Positions 1 to 9,523 are shown, counted from the first letter of the stretch. The stretch is 64,000 nt of DNA from Flavobacteriales bacterium (GCA_016704485.1 JADJAA010000001.1:1426001-1490000); one strand, 5' to 3'. The notes: generated by a model not told the origin, from the sequence alone. Translations and numbers: made by a program.

Positions 1-1
1 T

Positions 2-1003
2 TGGCCACCGGATCTTTCAATAAGTTATGTTGATGGTGTGGATCTGTTCTTCGTTCTTAGCGGTTTCCTGGTGGGTGGTATTTTACTGCGCTCGCTGGAA
101 GAAAATGAACTGCCTTGGTACAAAGCGTTGTTGAATTTTTGGCAACGACGATGGCTTCGTACACTGCCCAATTACTACTTGTTCCTATTCGTGAACATCG
201 GGTTGGCCTATGCAGGTGTCTCGCGAGGAGTACTTCACACAAATACGTGGGCTTATTTCCTCTTCCTCCAGAATTTCCATGTTCAACTCGGACTCATGTT
301 CTGGGAGTCCTGGTCATTGGCAGTTGAAGAATGGTTCTACTTGCTTTTCCCGATCGCTGTGCATGGTGTGTTGCGGTTGATCAAACTGCCTATACGCTAT
401 GCATTCTTGTTGGCGACAATGGTCATGATCATACTTCCCACGGTGATCCGCTTTTCGTACATCGATGGGATCGAATCACTCTTCCAGCAGGATCTGATCA
501 TCCGCAAGTTGGTCGTGAATCGTTTGGACATGATCGGCTTTGGTGTGCTTGCTGCGTGGTTCCATCACTACTACAGAGAAGCATGGAGTAAGTTGAAGTG
601 GTTCGCTTTCATAGTGGGTGTGCTTGGCTATTGGCTCGCAACAATACCGTGGAGCATGACCAATGTCGGCTACTTGTCCACATGGTATTTCACGTTCATC
701 AGCATTGCATTGGCCATGACATTGCCCGTTCTTTCTTCGTGGTATTCAACCGCGAAGTTTACCAAGCCCGTTGAGTTCCTGAGTACCATCAGCTATGCAC
801 TTTACCTCGTGCACTTGCCGCTGCGCTACTTCTTCTTGGACGCAGCTGAAGGACTTTCAAAGTCGGAAACAGTTCTTCTTTACGCTGGTTTCTGGGCGAC
901 TTCCATCTTTGCCGCAGCAGCAATCTACCGCTGGTATGAATTGCCTTTTATGCGGTTGCGGGGAAAGGTCACGGAGCTGTTGGTAGGTCGAAGTGCTCGA
1001 TAG
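2..1003 (+). CDS. Acyltransferase-3 family membrane protein, 5' partial
   Basis: The frame is open to the window edge and the real start lies upstream; the first in-window GTG (38) is internal. The opening residues GVDLFFVLSGFLVG match the conserved second-helix motif of acyltransferase-3 (OafA/YrhL) enzymes, so about 40-50 N-terminal residues are missing. About ten hydrophobic segments follow, plus the family features WSLAVEEWFYLLFP near residue 100 and, close to the C-terminus, YALYLVHLPL and an RWYELPF-type ending. Family members move acetyl or other acyl groups across the inner membrane onto envelope polysaccharides. The substrate cannot be told from the sequence. The family is secure; the function is by homology only. 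Confidence 0.9.
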   Translation, partial: WPPDLSISYVDGVDLFFVLSGFLVGGILLRSLEENELPWYKALLNFWQRRWLRTLPNYYLFLFVNIGLAYAGVSRGVLHTNTWAYFLFLQNFHVQLGLMFWESWSLAVEEWFYLLFPIAVHGVLRLIKLPIRYAFLLATMVMIILPTVIRFSYIDGIESLFQQDLIIRKLVVNRLDMIGFGVLAAWFHHYYREAWSKLKWFAFIVGVLGYWLATIPWSMTNVGYLSTWYFTFISIALAMTLPVLSSWYSTAKFTKPVEFLSTISYALYLVHLPLRYFFLDAAEGLSKSETVLLYAGFWATSIFAAAAIYRWYELPFMRLRGKVTELLVGRSAR

Positions 1004-1090
1004 GGATCCGTATTATTTTCCATTCCCTGGCCTACGGAACCGTTGCTCAGATCAGTTCGATTGAACGTGTAAAGTGGTTCTCGATCCGGG

Positions 1091-1100
1091 TTACTTTGGC
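1091..1100 (+). promoter_or_regulatory. Putative -7 region upstream of the first T9SS paralogue
   Basis: TTACTTTGGC lies 28 bp before the start codon at 1120. It resembles the Bacteroidota -7 element (TAnnTTTG) with one position shifted. The same TACTTTGGC core stands 27 bp before the start of the downstream paralogue, in otherwise diverged leader sequence, which supports a conserved promoter. No convincing -33 element is visible. Confidence 0.4.
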
Positions 1101-1119
1101 ACAACCCTAATGTACTATC

Positions 1120-2358
1120 ATGAGGTATAAGCGAAGACTGGTTCTAACGATCTTCAGTTGCATGTTGATGGGTCTGCTTTGCGCTGAGCCTTGTCACACG
1201 ATCGCATCTGGAAATTGGAACGATCCAGCAGTTTGGGATTGTGGTTGTGATCCGGTACTGTGTGATACGCTCTATGTCGAACACGACCTCCTAACAACTG
1301 ATCCAGTGGTGTACATCGACGCCGCTTATCTACGGATCGAAGCGAGCGGATCATTAACGGGTTCATCTGAAGTGAATATTACCTCAACAGTGGATAATTT
1401 CGGCCTCATTGATGAATCATGGCTGGATTTCTTTACTCAAGGCTATATGCGCAATACGGGAGTTCTTGTAGCCGATTTTTTTATCATGTCGAAAGATTCG
1501 TGCGTCAATTACGGTACGTTTACAGTGAACGATACGATCATTAATGGATTCGGAAGTAGTTTTTATAATTATGCACTGATGGAAGTTGCTGTTTTTGGTA
1601 ACCTCGGATTCTTCGATAATGTAAGTGTCGGCTCCTCATTGACAGCTCAATATATTGAGGGTAGATCATTGGCTAATTATGGTACGATCTATGTCTCGGG
1701 AGCAATTAGACTTTCCTCCATTATTGAAAATACAGGCAGTATCGTTACCGCTACTTTACAAGTAAGTACTGGTCTCGAAACACACGGGACCATCACTTGT
1801 TCAGACTCTTTGATAACTGGATTGCCGGGGTTAGGTTCGGCGGAAATATCTAAAATATTCGGAGGGGCGTTAGTTGAAACCAATGTTTTCTTTAATCCAG
1901 AACCATGTAGAGTGTTTGGTAGTGGCACGATGTGTATTTCCGGTGAGTCCACTAACGAAGGAAGCATTGAAGGCACGCTCCGCATCTGCGACACTTCCCC
2001 AACATCAACGGAATGGCCCTATTTGGACGTGAATACAGGAATAGTTGAAAGCTCGGTGATCGTTTGCCAGCCGGGGCTGTGCTCAGTTGGAATTGACGAG
2101 GTCAGTAACGCTCCTCAACTTTTGGTTTACCCGAACCCAAGTAGCGATGCAGTGGTGTTTGAACTTGGGTCATCTTCTGTAAAGTCGATCGAACTTGTGG
2201 ATGGATCCGGAAGAATGATCCGGATCATGCAAGGTCCGTTTTACGAGCAAGTAACATTGCAACGGATGGCTCTGGAAGCAGGGTGTTACTTCGTCTTGGC
2301 CTACGATGCACAAGGTAGTTTGACGGGACGAAGCCAGCTGGTCTTCATAAATAACTGA
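1120..2358 (+). CDS. T9SS type A sorted secreted protein, paralogue 1
   Basis: 412 aa. It begins with a hydrophobic signal peptide (LVLTIFSCMLMGLLCAEP). Next comes a cysteine-bearing block starting HTIASGNWNDPAVWDC, a SGNW..P..W opening often seen in Bacteroidota surface proteins. The middle is a long run of short beta-strand segments rich in N, G, S and T (residues about 60-300), suggestive of a beta-helix or beta-solenoid. The C-terminus (about 330-412) has the type A sorting pattern: YPNPSSDAVVFELG, a VDGSGR turn, then strands ending in a short polar tail. It is probably exported by T9SS and anchored at or released from the cell surface. The next gene is a full-length paralogue. The true function is unknown. 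Confidence 0.85.
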   Translation: MRYKRRLVLTIFSCMLMGLLCAEPCHTIASGNWNDPAVWDCGCDPVLCDTLYVEHDLLTTDPVVYIDAAYLRIEASGSLTGSSEVNITSTVDNFGLIDESWLDFFTQGYMRNTGVLVADFFIMSKDSCVNYGTFTVNDTIINGFGSSFYNYALMEVAVFGNLGFFDNVSVGSSLTAQYIEGRSLANYGTIYVSGAIRLSSIIENTGSIVTATLQVSTGLETHGTITCSDSLITGLPGLGSAEISKIFGGALVETNVFFNPEPCRVFGSGTMCISGESTNEGSIEGTLRICDTSPTSTEWPYLDVNTGIVESSVIVCQPGLCSVGIDEVSNAPQLLVYPNPSSDAVVFELGSSSVKSIELVDGSGRMIRIMQGPFYEQVTLQRMALEAGCYFVLAYDAQGSLTGRSQLVFINN

Positions 2359-2460
2359 AGAGCTTGGTTCTTTGTCTTCCGTGAAATAGACCGTTCCTTG
2401 TTCATTCTCGCCTTTCCTGAAAGTGAGAGCAGAAATTCAAGTTCCCTCATGGTCAAGAGC

Positions 2461-2469
2461 TACTTTGGC
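2461..2469 (+). promoter_or_regulatory. Putative -7 region upstream of the second T9SS paralogue
   Basis: TACTTTGGC is repeated from the upstream region of the first paralogue, here 27 bp before the start codon at 2488. This suggests that each copy kept its own promoter rather than being read only by readthrough from the first gene. Confidence 0.4.
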
Positions 2470-2487
2470 GTAACCAATTGATCGGTC

Positions 2488-3723
2488 ATGTGGAAAATAA
2501 GGGCCTTGATCCTGTTGATCTCTAGTTTCGCAATGGCTGGGCCAGTTTTGGCGGAGGCGTGCCATACGATAGCTTCAGGTAACTGGAACGACTCAACAGT
2601 TTGGGATTGCGGATGTGATCCGAGTGCGTGCGACACCTTGATCGTGTCGCACGCCATGGTAGCGACTTTGCCTGACACGGAGATCAATGCAACTTTTTTA
2701 CGGATCGAACCAGCTGGTTCGATCACAAGTAACGGCCAGTTATCCGTGTTCGGAACATTGCATAATTATGGTTCGATCGATGTTGTGCGGATGTGGTGCT
2801 TTTATTCTGGAACGTTTAGGAATTATAGCAACATTGTAGCTGATGTGTTCATTAACGTCAAAGACACTTGTTTCAATTTCGGTAGTATTCAGGCCAATGA
2901 TTCGATCGTAAATGGCTGGGGGCGCAATATGCACAATTGGAGTGGAGTCCTTCAGGGTAATGTGATACTGAATTTAGGTATGATACATAACCTCGGTGCA
3001 ACATGTTCACTGATGGGAGCTGAGTACAACGGAAGGTTGCAGTCGAATGAAGGGTCTATTAGTATTGTAGGTCGAGTAGAATTATCGCTTCTAGTGCAAA
3101 ATTCGGGATCGATCACGGCAGGATCACTTCATGTACTTAACGGCTTTGAAAATGATGGGATCATTATTTGCACTGACTCATTGATCAATGGGGTTCCGGA
3201 ATTTCAGGCGATTTCCAATAACCATATTAACGCAATTGTTGAGACACAAAATTTTCTGAATCATCAGAGTTGCGAGATCCGTGACCAAGGGACCATTTGT
3301 ATTTCAGGTACGTCGATCAATAATGGCACATTAGGGAACTTCGCACACATCTGCGACACATCCCCAACAACAACCGAATGGCCGTATTTGGATGTCAATA
3401 CTGGAATTGTGGAGAGCTCAGTGATCATTTGCCAACTGGGTCTGTGCTCGGTCGGTATCGGTGAGTACAGTAACCTGGCGCAACTAACAGTTTACCCCAA
3501 CCCAAGTAGCGATGCAGTGGTGATGGAGTTGGGGTCAGCGGCTGTTAAGTCGATCGAACTTGTGGATGGATCAGGTCGAATAATACGTACAATGCAAGGG
3601 CCATTTCGCGAGCAAGTAACGATGCAACGCATGGGTCTGGAAGCTGGATGCTACATCGTCATGGCCTATGATGCCCAAGGAAGTTTGTTGGGTCGAAGCC
3701 AGGTCATTTTCGTGGATCCTTGA
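2488..3723 (+). CDS. T9SS type A sorted secreted protein, paralogue 2
   Basis: 411 aa and colinear with the preceding 412-aa protein. It has the same signal peptide layout, the same CHTIASGNWND..VWDCGCDP block, a diverged middle rich in short strands, and a nearly identical final 110 residues (ICDTSPTTTEWPYLDVNTG onward, then YPNPSSDAVVMELG). The strongest conservation is in the N-terminal block and the sorting domain, while the strand-rich middle has drifted. This points to diversifying surface display after a tandem duplication. The cargo function is not recognisable. Translation starts at the ATG just before the signal peptide. Confidence 0.85.
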   Translation: MWKIRALILLISSFAMAGPVLAEACHTIASGNWNDSTVWDCGCDPSACDTLIVSHAMVATLPDTEINATFLRIEPAGSITSNGQLSVFGTLHNYGSIDVVRMWCFYSGTFRNYSNIVADVFINVKDTCFNFGSIQANDSIVNGWGRNMHNWSGVLQGNVILNLGMIHNLGATCSLMGAEYNGRLQSNEGSISIVGRVELSLLVQNSGSITAGSLHVLNGFENDGIIICTDSLINGVPEFQAISNNHINAIVETQNFLNHQSCEIRDQGTICISGTSINNGTLGNFAHICDTSPTTTEWPYLDVNTGIVESSVIICQLGLCSVGIGEYSNLAQLTVYPNPSSDAVVMELGSAAVKSIELVDGSGRIIRTMQGPFREQVTMQRMGLEAGCYIVMAYDAQGSLLGRSQVIFVDP

Positions 3724-3748
3724 GCAATTGTTCCAGTGATCAGTAGAG

Positions 3749-3803
3749 GGTGAACGGAGGTTACCATTCACCATTCACCTATCACTATTCGCTATTCACC
3801 ACT
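3749..3803. repeat. ATTCACC-type simple/inverted repeat
   Basis: A short stretch built of imperfect CCATTCACC / CTATTCACC units, preceded by the complementary GGGTGAACGG, lies between the second T9SS paralogue and pbp1A. The same unit family, arranged as a hairpin, occurs inside copA at 19668-19742, so this looks like a dispersed intergenic element of the genome. Confidence 0.6.
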
Positions 3804-3806
3804 AGG

Positions 3807-6116
3807 TCACTCCTTCTTCTTGAATAACCGATCAAAGAACCCTGGGTCTTTCTTCACCTCTTCCTCGATCTCGGTGTAATCCGTTGGTTTGGTATAATCA
3901 GGTTGCGGAACCGCTTCCACTGGTTCTTCATTTGGTTTGAACAGGCCTTCGAAGAAACGCTCGATCGCGGTTCCACTGCGACGTGCGTCACAATCCAGAT
4001 CCACTTCCGTATTCGCTAACCAATCGAACGACCGGATATACCGCTTGCGCAGATCAGGTGCTTTTTCAATGTCCTTCAGTACAAGGCCAACGATCGGCAA
4101 CGCCAAATGACCACCCGTTCCATTCGCGCCTTGGAAATGCACGTCCGGTTCAAACGCTCCTACCCAAGCCCCTACGACAAGACCTGGCGTATAGGTCACG
4201 AACCATGCATCGCTGTAGTTCTGTGAGGTACCGGTCTTCCCTGCAAAAGGCCCCGTGATCCCATACCGGCTTCGCAGTGCTGTTCCGGTTCCTTGGTCCA
4301 CTGCACGTTGCAACATGGTGGTGATCGTTGCTGCGGTCGCCTCGCTCACGGCCACGGAACTTCGCGATGGTTTCGCTTCGTAGATCACCTTTCCTTTCGC
4401 ATCCGTTATACGTGAGATCAGTTGTGGACGAACGCGTCTGCCTTTCATTGCGAACGCTCCGTATGCCGGAACGATCTCCGTGAGCGATACGTTGGTAGCG
4501 CCCAAGGCCACCGCAGGTTTTGCAGCTTCGCCATATGGTATGCCGAGTGACTTCATCGTCTGCCGAACGGTATCCACTCCGGTCCTGAAATAGAGATCGA
4601 CCGTGGGTCGGTTCATGCTTTTGGTGAGCGCATACCAGAGCGCAACTTCACCACCGATCGTGTCCCGATCGAAATTGTCCGGTGCCCAGTCCTCGAATTC
4701 TGCGTAGGTCTTTTTCTCATTGTCCAAATAGGTGCAGGGCAACATGCCACGCTCCAATGCTGCGGCATAGATCACTGGCTTAATGGTGCTTGCGATCGGA
4801 TGCCGTGCTTGCACAAGATCATAAGGCAAATAGCGATGGTCATTCCCACCTACCCAAGCACGTACGGCACCGTTACTGGGGTCCATCATCAATACAGCGC
4901 CGTTCAACAAGGTCCGGTAATGCCAGAGGCTGTCGCGGTAGCTCAACGTGTCCACCACGCGTTGTTCGTGTTCGTAGATCTCCGTGATCAATTGTGCATT
5001 CGCTTTCCATTTCTTGGAAGGCTTTTTATTCTGCCGCTGTTCCCAATACTTCCGCGCTTTCGAACCGCGTAGTTCGCGATCCAACTTGGGTTGCATCGTC
5101 GATAAATGCTCATGAACCGCTCTGTATGCACTGAGCTGCAACGCCGGGTCCAAGGTGGTCGTAATGCGAAGACCGTCTTTCTTCAGATCGTACTTCGTTC
5201 CGCTTTTTTTCTCGATCCCCTGCAGGATTACATCCGCTTCCTGCTGCACTTTCGCATTGAAGTAACCGTAACGATCGAATGCATCCACTCCAGAATAGCG
5301 AAGGAGGATCGGCAGTTTTTTTAGACTGTCCTCAGCAGTTGACGTAAGGTAATTACGACCCTGCATCAAGCCCAACACTTGATCTCTTCGATCTTTGGAA
5401 TTCTTCGGATTCAGTCTTGGATTGTAGGTGGTGTTCGCTTTGAGCATGCCCACCAGTACGGCGCTTTCCTGCACGTTCAACCGGTTCGTGGTTTTGCTGA
5501 AATAACGATGCGCCGCAGCTTCGATCCCATAAACATTTTCTCCGAAAGGAACCGAATTGAAGTAGAGGACGAGCACCTCGTTCTTCGTGAGCATCCGCTC
5601 CAAACGTTGCGCTACCAAAGCCTCCTTCATCTTGTTCACCGGCGTGGTGAGCATGCCGTGTTTGCCACGACCATACAGGTTCTTAATAATCTGTTGCGAG
5701 ATGGTGCTGCCGCCGCCGCCACTTCTGTCACGACCCAATAACGTACGGAAGAATACACGCACGTACGATCTGCCGTCCACCCCTTCATGGGAGAAAAATC
5801 GGGCATCCTCCGTAGCGACCAACGCGTTGATCAAATGCTGTGGAAGGTCCTCGAATTTTACGCTGGTACGATCCTCTGCGAAGATCTTTCCAATAGTGGA
5901 TCCATCATATCCAAGGATCAACGTGGCCTGCTCATGTCTGATCTCCTTGAAATCGTCCTCAGAGGGCAACTCGCCGAACATGCCGCTGCGCACGCTTTGC
6001 ATGAACGCGAAGAATCCGATCAAAAGCACTGCCAACAGGATCAATAGGAACTTGACCCAATTCACGCGCACTCCTGTGCCTTTCTTCTTGGCCTTTTTCT
6101 TGGGCTTCGCGGCCAT
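3807..6116 (-). CDS. mrcA: Penicillin-binding protein 1A, bifunctional
   Basis: 769 aa from the ATG at 6116; a GTG directly before it is also possible. Domain order: a lysine-rich cytoplasmic N-terminus, one membrane helix (FLLILLAVLLIGFFAFM), a GT51 glycosyltransferase domain with ATEDARFFSHEGVD and GGGSTISQQIIKNL, then a class A transpeptidase domain with the SxxK serine in ASTIKP, SMN, and KTGTS. It polymerises and cross-links peptidoglycan in the periplasm. The C-terminus after the transpeptidase is acidic then basic (DYTEIEEEVKKDPGFFDRLFKKKE), as in many Bacteroidota PBP1A proteins. The start is only a few bases after the hflX stop, so it is the last gene of the minus-strand operon. Confidence 0.95.
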   Translation of the reverse strand: MAAKPKKKAKKKGTGVRVNWVKFLLILLAVLLIGFFAFMQSVRSGMFGELPSEDDFKEIRHEQATLILGYDGSTIGKIFAEDRTSVKFEDLPQHLINALVATEDARFFSHEGVDGRSYVRVFFRTLLGRDRSGGGGSTISQQIIKNLYGRGKHGMLTTPVNKMKEALVAQRLERMLTKNEVLVLYFNSVPFGENVYGIEAAAHRYFSKTTNRLNVQESAVLVGMLKANTTYNPRLNPKNSKDRRDQVLGLMQGRNYLTSTAEDSLKKLPILLRYSGVDAFDRYGYFNAKVQQEADVILQGIEKKSGTKYDLKKDGLRITTTLDPALQLSAYRAVHEHLSTMQPKLDRELRGSKARKYWEQRQNKKPSKKWKANAQLITEIYEHEQRVVDTLSYRDSLWHYRTLLNGAVLMMDPSNGAVRAWVGGNDHRYLPYDLVQARHPIASTIKPVIYAAALERGMLPCTYLDNEKKTYAEFEDWAPDNFDRDTIGGEVALWYALTKSMNRPTVDLYFRTGVDTVRQTMKSLGIPYGEAAKPAVALGATNVSLTEIVPAYGAFAMKGRRVRPQLISRITDAKGKVIYEAKPSRSSVAVSEATAATITTMLQRAVDQGTGTALRSRYGITGPFAGKTGTSQNYSDAWFVTYTPGLVVGAWVGAFEPDVHFQGANGTGGHLALPIVGLVLKDIEKAPDLRKRYIRSFDWLANTEVDLDCDARRSGTAIERFFEGLFKPNEEPVEAVPQPDYTKPTDYTEIEEEVKKDPGFFDRLFKKKE

Positions 6117-6119
6117 CAC

Positions 6120-7355
6120 CTACGGTAATTCACCCCCCGCCAAGTATTCATCCTTGAACAAAAGATCACTCTCGTAAGGATAGCGCGCTACATGCAAAGC
6201 CTTTACGCGCTCGTATAACAGCTTGCGCAGCCCATCAATATTCTGGCGATCGGCAGCGCTTATGAAAATGACCTCTTCGCCTTCCATTCGCGCCATCCAT
6301 GTGCTTTTCAATTCTTCCAACGTGAACTGGTCCACACGTTTCGGAGCAAGGTCGTCAGGGTCATGCGGCGTTGGGCGGTAAGCATCGATCTTGTTGAACA
6401 CAACGATGACAGGCTGATCACCGGCCCCGATCTCATTCAACGTTTGCTTCACGGTCGCGTACTGCTCCTCGAAGTTGTGGTGACTGATATCCACGACATG
6501 CAACAAGAGATCCGCTTCGCGTGTTTCATCCAACGTGCTTTTGAAACTCTCGATCAATTGTGTGGGCAGCTTCCTAATGAACCCTACCGTATCGGACATC
6601 AGGAAGGGCAGGTTGCCCAGCACGATCTTCCTTACGGTGGTATCCAGCGTAGCGAACAATTTGTTCTCAGCGAACACTTCACTCTTGCTCAACAAGGTCA
6701 CCAATGTGCTCTTACCAACGTTCGTATAACCCACAACGGCCACGCGGATCAATTTGCCGCGGTTGCCACGTTGGGTGGCCATTTGGCGATCGATCTGCTT
6801 CAGCTGTTCTTTCAATAGTGAGATGCGGTCGCGTACCAATCGACGGTCGGTCTCGATCTCTTTTTCACCAGCACCACCGCGTGTTCCGGTGCCGCCACGT
6901 TGCCGTTCCAAGTGTGTCCACAATTTTGTGAGACGGGGTAACATGTATTGGTTCTGCGCCAACTCTACTTGCGTCTTCGCGTGCGCCGATCGTGCTCTTC
7001 GAGCGAAAATATCAAGGATCAACCGTGGCCTATCGAGTACCGGTATACCCAGCACTTTCTCCAGATTCCGCTGTTGCGCTGGGGAGAGTTCATCGTCAAA
7101 GATCACGGAATCCGCTCCGTGTTCCTCGACCCATGTCTTTATTTCATTCAGTTTGCCACTCCCGATATAATAGCGCCCATCGGGTCTTTGCAATCGTTGC
7201 GTGAAACGCTTCAAGGTCTTGATGTCTGCTGTCGTTGCAAGGAATTCCAGCTCATCCAGGTATTCCTTGAGCTGTTGTTCATCCTGCTTCTCAGTGATCA
7301 GGCCAATAAGCACAGCGGTCTCGGTCTTCCCCGAGAACTCCAACGGATCCATCAT
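6120..7355 (-). CDS. hflX: GTPase HflX
   Basis: 411 aa, the normal length. The HflX N-terminal domain contains RPDGRYYIGSGKLNEI and FDDELSPAQQRNLE. A glycine-rich linker carries RQRGGTGTRGGAGEKEIETD. The G domain shows G1 GYTNVGKST (about 209-217), G3 DTVGFIRKLP and G4 NKID. HflX binds the 50S ribosomal subunit and helps rescue or split stalled ribosomes under stress. The gene overlaps the upstream cytochrome c gene by ATGA and is followed immediately by pbp1A, so translation is probably coupled. Confidence 0.97.
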   Translation of the reverse strand: MMDPLEFSGKTETAVLIGLITEKQDEQQLKEYLDELEFLATTADIKTLKRFTQRLQRPDGRYYIGSGKLNEIKTWVEEHGADSVIFDDELSPAQQRNLEKVLGIPVLDRPRLILDIFARRARSAHAKTQVELAQNQYMLPRLTKLWTHLERQRGGTGTRGGAGEKEIETDRRLVRDRISLLKEQLKQIDRQMATQRGNRGKLIRVAVVGYTNVGKSTLVTLLSKSEVFAENKLFATLDTTVRKIVLGNLPFLMSDTVGFIRKLPTQLIESFKSTLDETREADLLLHVVDISHHNFEEQYATVKQTLNEIGAGDQPVIVVFNKIDAYRPTPHDPDDLAPKRVDQFTLEELKSTWMARMEGEEVIFISAADRQNIDGLRKLLYERVKALHVARYPYESDLLFKDEYLAGGELP

Positions 7356-7678
7356 TCTGTCTTGCGAAGGGACTGCACGTATTCAGCGACAGCTTCGATC
7401 TGCTTGGTTGTAAGGATGTTCTCGTATGGAACCATGTTGCCTTTGCCGTTCGTGACCATTGAAATGATCTCTTCCTTGGATAATACCGATACGGAAAGGT
7501 CCTTCGCTTCTCCCATTCCAAGATCACCCGTACTGCCGTGACACAATTTACAATTGGCTGCGTAGATCTCAGCACCATTCGTGCCTTTACTAGCTAATGT
7601 GTCGGGAGATGGATCCGTTCCGCTGCTACAAGCAATTATCGAGATCGTGAAGAGGATGGGGAGTACGATCGGTCGCAT
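7352..7678 (-). CDS. Lipoprotein c-type cytochrome
   Basis: 108 aa from the ATG that overlaps the stop of the preceding gene (TGATG); an in-frame upstream ATG at 7723 would spoil the signal. The N-terminus is a lipoprotein signal (FTISIIAC, lipobox cysteine about residue 17). The single haem motif CKLCH follows ANC, then GMGEAKDLS and MVTNGKGNMVPYENILT, where the methionine is the likely axial ligand. It is a small class I monohaem cytochrome tethered in the periplasm. Its position directly after a small cytochrome-b-like membrane protein suggests an electron-transfer pair, but the partner oxidase or reductase is not in the window. Confidence 0.88.
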   Translation of the reverse strand: MRPIVLPILFTISIIACSSGTDPSPDTLASKGTNGAEIYAANCKLCHGSTGDLGMGEAKDLSVSVLSKEEIISMVTNGKGNMVPYENILTTKQIEAVAEYVQSLRKTE

Positions 7679-8124
7679 CAGAGCCATTGATACATGTGAT
7701 TGAACTTTGCCATGAATGGCCAAGGGATCATTGCGAACATGAGTAACAAGCCGATCAAGTAGAACACTGCAATTCGTAGTTGTTTGGAGGATTCAGTATT
7801 CGTTTTCTTACTTAGAACACGACCGATCGTTATCAACGCAACTGCGACAATCATCGTACCGATGTGTTCCATTTTCCAGAAACGAAGCATGTCCGAACCT
7901 GCTCCGAACCGCTCTTCGAATGAGCCATATCGCGTAACGTATAGCAAGAGCCCGATGACCAGCTGAACATGGCAAAGGATCATCCCAATAATTGCCGCCG
8001 CCCGTTCCCATGAAAGGATCGGTGACTTTGTGAGATAGCCACGCAGGGCAGCAAAACCCGCAACTGCAACGGTGCCGAGTACGGCATAGCGTAGCAGACT
8101 GTGTATAAAGGCAAAGAATTCCAT
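7678..8124 (-). CDS. Small four-helix membrane protein, cytochrome-b-like
   Basis: 148 aa with four predicted membrane helices (about residues 8-27, 40-62, 85-103 and 118-138). It opens with FIHSLLRYAVLG and contains CHVQLVIGLLLYV and KMEHIGTMIV. The paired histidines in helices 1-3 fit Bacteroidota proteins annotated as cytochrome B or CopD-like. It is first in a coupled operon with cytochrome c, HflX and PBP1A. Haem binding is inferred from the histidines and the neighbouring cytochrome, not proven. Confidence 0.7.
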   Translation of the reverse strand: MEFFAFIHSLLRYAVLGTVAVAGFAALRGYLTKSPILSWERAAAIIGMILCHVQLVIGLLLYVTRYGSFEERFGAGSDMLRFWKMEHIGTMIVAVALITIGRVLSKKTNTESSKQLRIAVFYLIGLLLMFAMIPWPFMAKFNHMYQWL

Positions 8125-8298
8125 AATGGTCGAAGCGTTGATCTGGTTCCGGAGAGCGGCGCGAATTTAAGGCCACAGGGGTTAGGTCCTAGGAGGTGGT
8201 CCGTGAATTTCGACAAGATCCGGTGTTGCGTGTGTCCCGGTGGAACGCTACTGAGACCTATTGACGCGCAATGGTCTGGCATATCTTGGGCGTGAATT

Positions 8299-9513
8299 AT
8301 GCGAAGATCGTTGACCGTAGTGATCGTATTCGTGTCGGTGATCACAGCAATGGTGATCTGGTGGAACATTGCGATCCACCGAACTGAATTGCCGGGATCC
8401 GTTGCCGAATATGATCAAGTCGATGCATTGCTTACGTCACTCGGACCACCCATGCACAACGGTGTTCCGGAACGTATGCAACGCTTGTTCCCGGAAGGTG
8501 AGGCGTTCAGTTATGCGTTGTATGGCCTTGCAAATTGTAATTCAGCGCGTTGGTGTGATCATGATCTGAAACTGAAACGGATCGATCAAGCGCGTTGGGC
8601 GTTGAATGCATTGGAAAGTGAACGTGTTCGCGGACGTTTCCCGGAGTTGTTACCACCAGAACATGGCATTTTTCATGCAGGCTGGTCGGCGTATTTGCAC
8701 GGGTCCATTCTGCAAACTACCGGGATCGAAGCTATTTCCATTGAAGAGCGTCACGCGTTCATTCGGCGTTGTGATACGATCGCGTCCACCTTCATTCACG
8801 CGCCTACACCATTCCCGGAGTCATACAATGGCATGGCTTGGCCAGCGGATGCAACAGTCGCAATGGCGGCATTGGCGCTCCATGATCGCATCCTTCTCGA
8901 CAGGTTCTCGGATGTGCGCCGGACTTGGGTGCAACACGTGCGGCGCAGCATGGGTCAGAACAAGGGAGTAGCCCACGAATGGGATCCGGAGACCAACTCT
9001 GCGTTACGTGAAATGCGTGGGTCTTCGTTGGCATTGATGTGCCTCTTGTTGCCTGAGATCGATAGCACGTTCGCTAAAGAACAGTTCATTACATTTTCAG
9101 GTTATTTTTTCGACGAGATCCTTGGCGTGCCGGTTGTCAACGAATTTCCCAAGAACAATAAGGGTGCGGGCGATATCGATTCCGGGCCATTGATCTTCGG
9201 CACCGGACCAGTGGCTATGATCGTTGGCGCTGGTGCGTGCAGAGCGAATGGCGATGTGTTCCATGATCTGGAAATGAGCAGCACCGTCGACGGTTTCGGT
9301 TTTCCACTAGGTACCGATGAACGGCGCTACTTATTCGGTGCAATGCCGATCGCCGATCTGTTCATTGCATGGTGCCGATCGCAACCGGTGCGCGCATCCA
9401 TGGAGCGACCAAGCCCGCGATTCCTGCGGTTCCATTGCTATTCGTTGTTCCTGCTTTTCCTGATCTGGTTACCGCCCTTCATTTGGTGGCGCAGGCAAAG
9501 GCCCGTGCGGTGA
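8299..9513 (+). CDS. Unrecognised membrane-anchored protein
   Basis: 404 aa. It has an N-terminal helix (about 5-24, VVIVFVSVITAMVIWW) and a C-terminal helix (about 378-396, YSLFLLFLIWLPPFIWW) followed by a basic tail. The large region between is mostly helical, rich in tryptophan and aromatic residues, with a conserved-looking GDIDSGPLIFGTGPVAMIVG near residue 295. The alternating helices recall alpha/alpha-toroid enzymes, but I cannot name the family. It is divergent from the hflX operon and convergent with trpS, with only 10 bp to the trpS stop. It is probably a real gene because of its length, unbroken codon use and paired topogenic segments. Confidence 0.75.
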   Translation: MRRSLTVVIVFVSVITAMVIWWNIAIHRTELPGSVAEYDQVDALLTSLGPPMHNGVPERMQRLFPEGEAFSYALYGLANCNSARWCDHDLKLKRIDQARWALNALESERVRGRFPELLPPEHGIFHAGWSAYLHGSILQTTGIEAISIEERHAFIRRCDTIASTFIHAPTPFPESYNGMAWPADATVAMAALALHDRILLDRFSDVRRTWVQHVRRSMGQNKGVAHEWDPETNSALREMRGSSLALMCLLLPEIDSTFAKEQFITFSGYFFDEILGVPVVNEFPKNNKGAGDIDSGPLIFGTGPVAMIVGAGACRANGDVFHDLEMSSTVDGFGFPLGTDERRYLFGAMPIADLFIAWCRSQPVRASMERPSPRFLRFHCYSLFLLFLIWLPPFIWWRRQRPVR

Positions 9514-9523
9514 TCAGCGAAGT

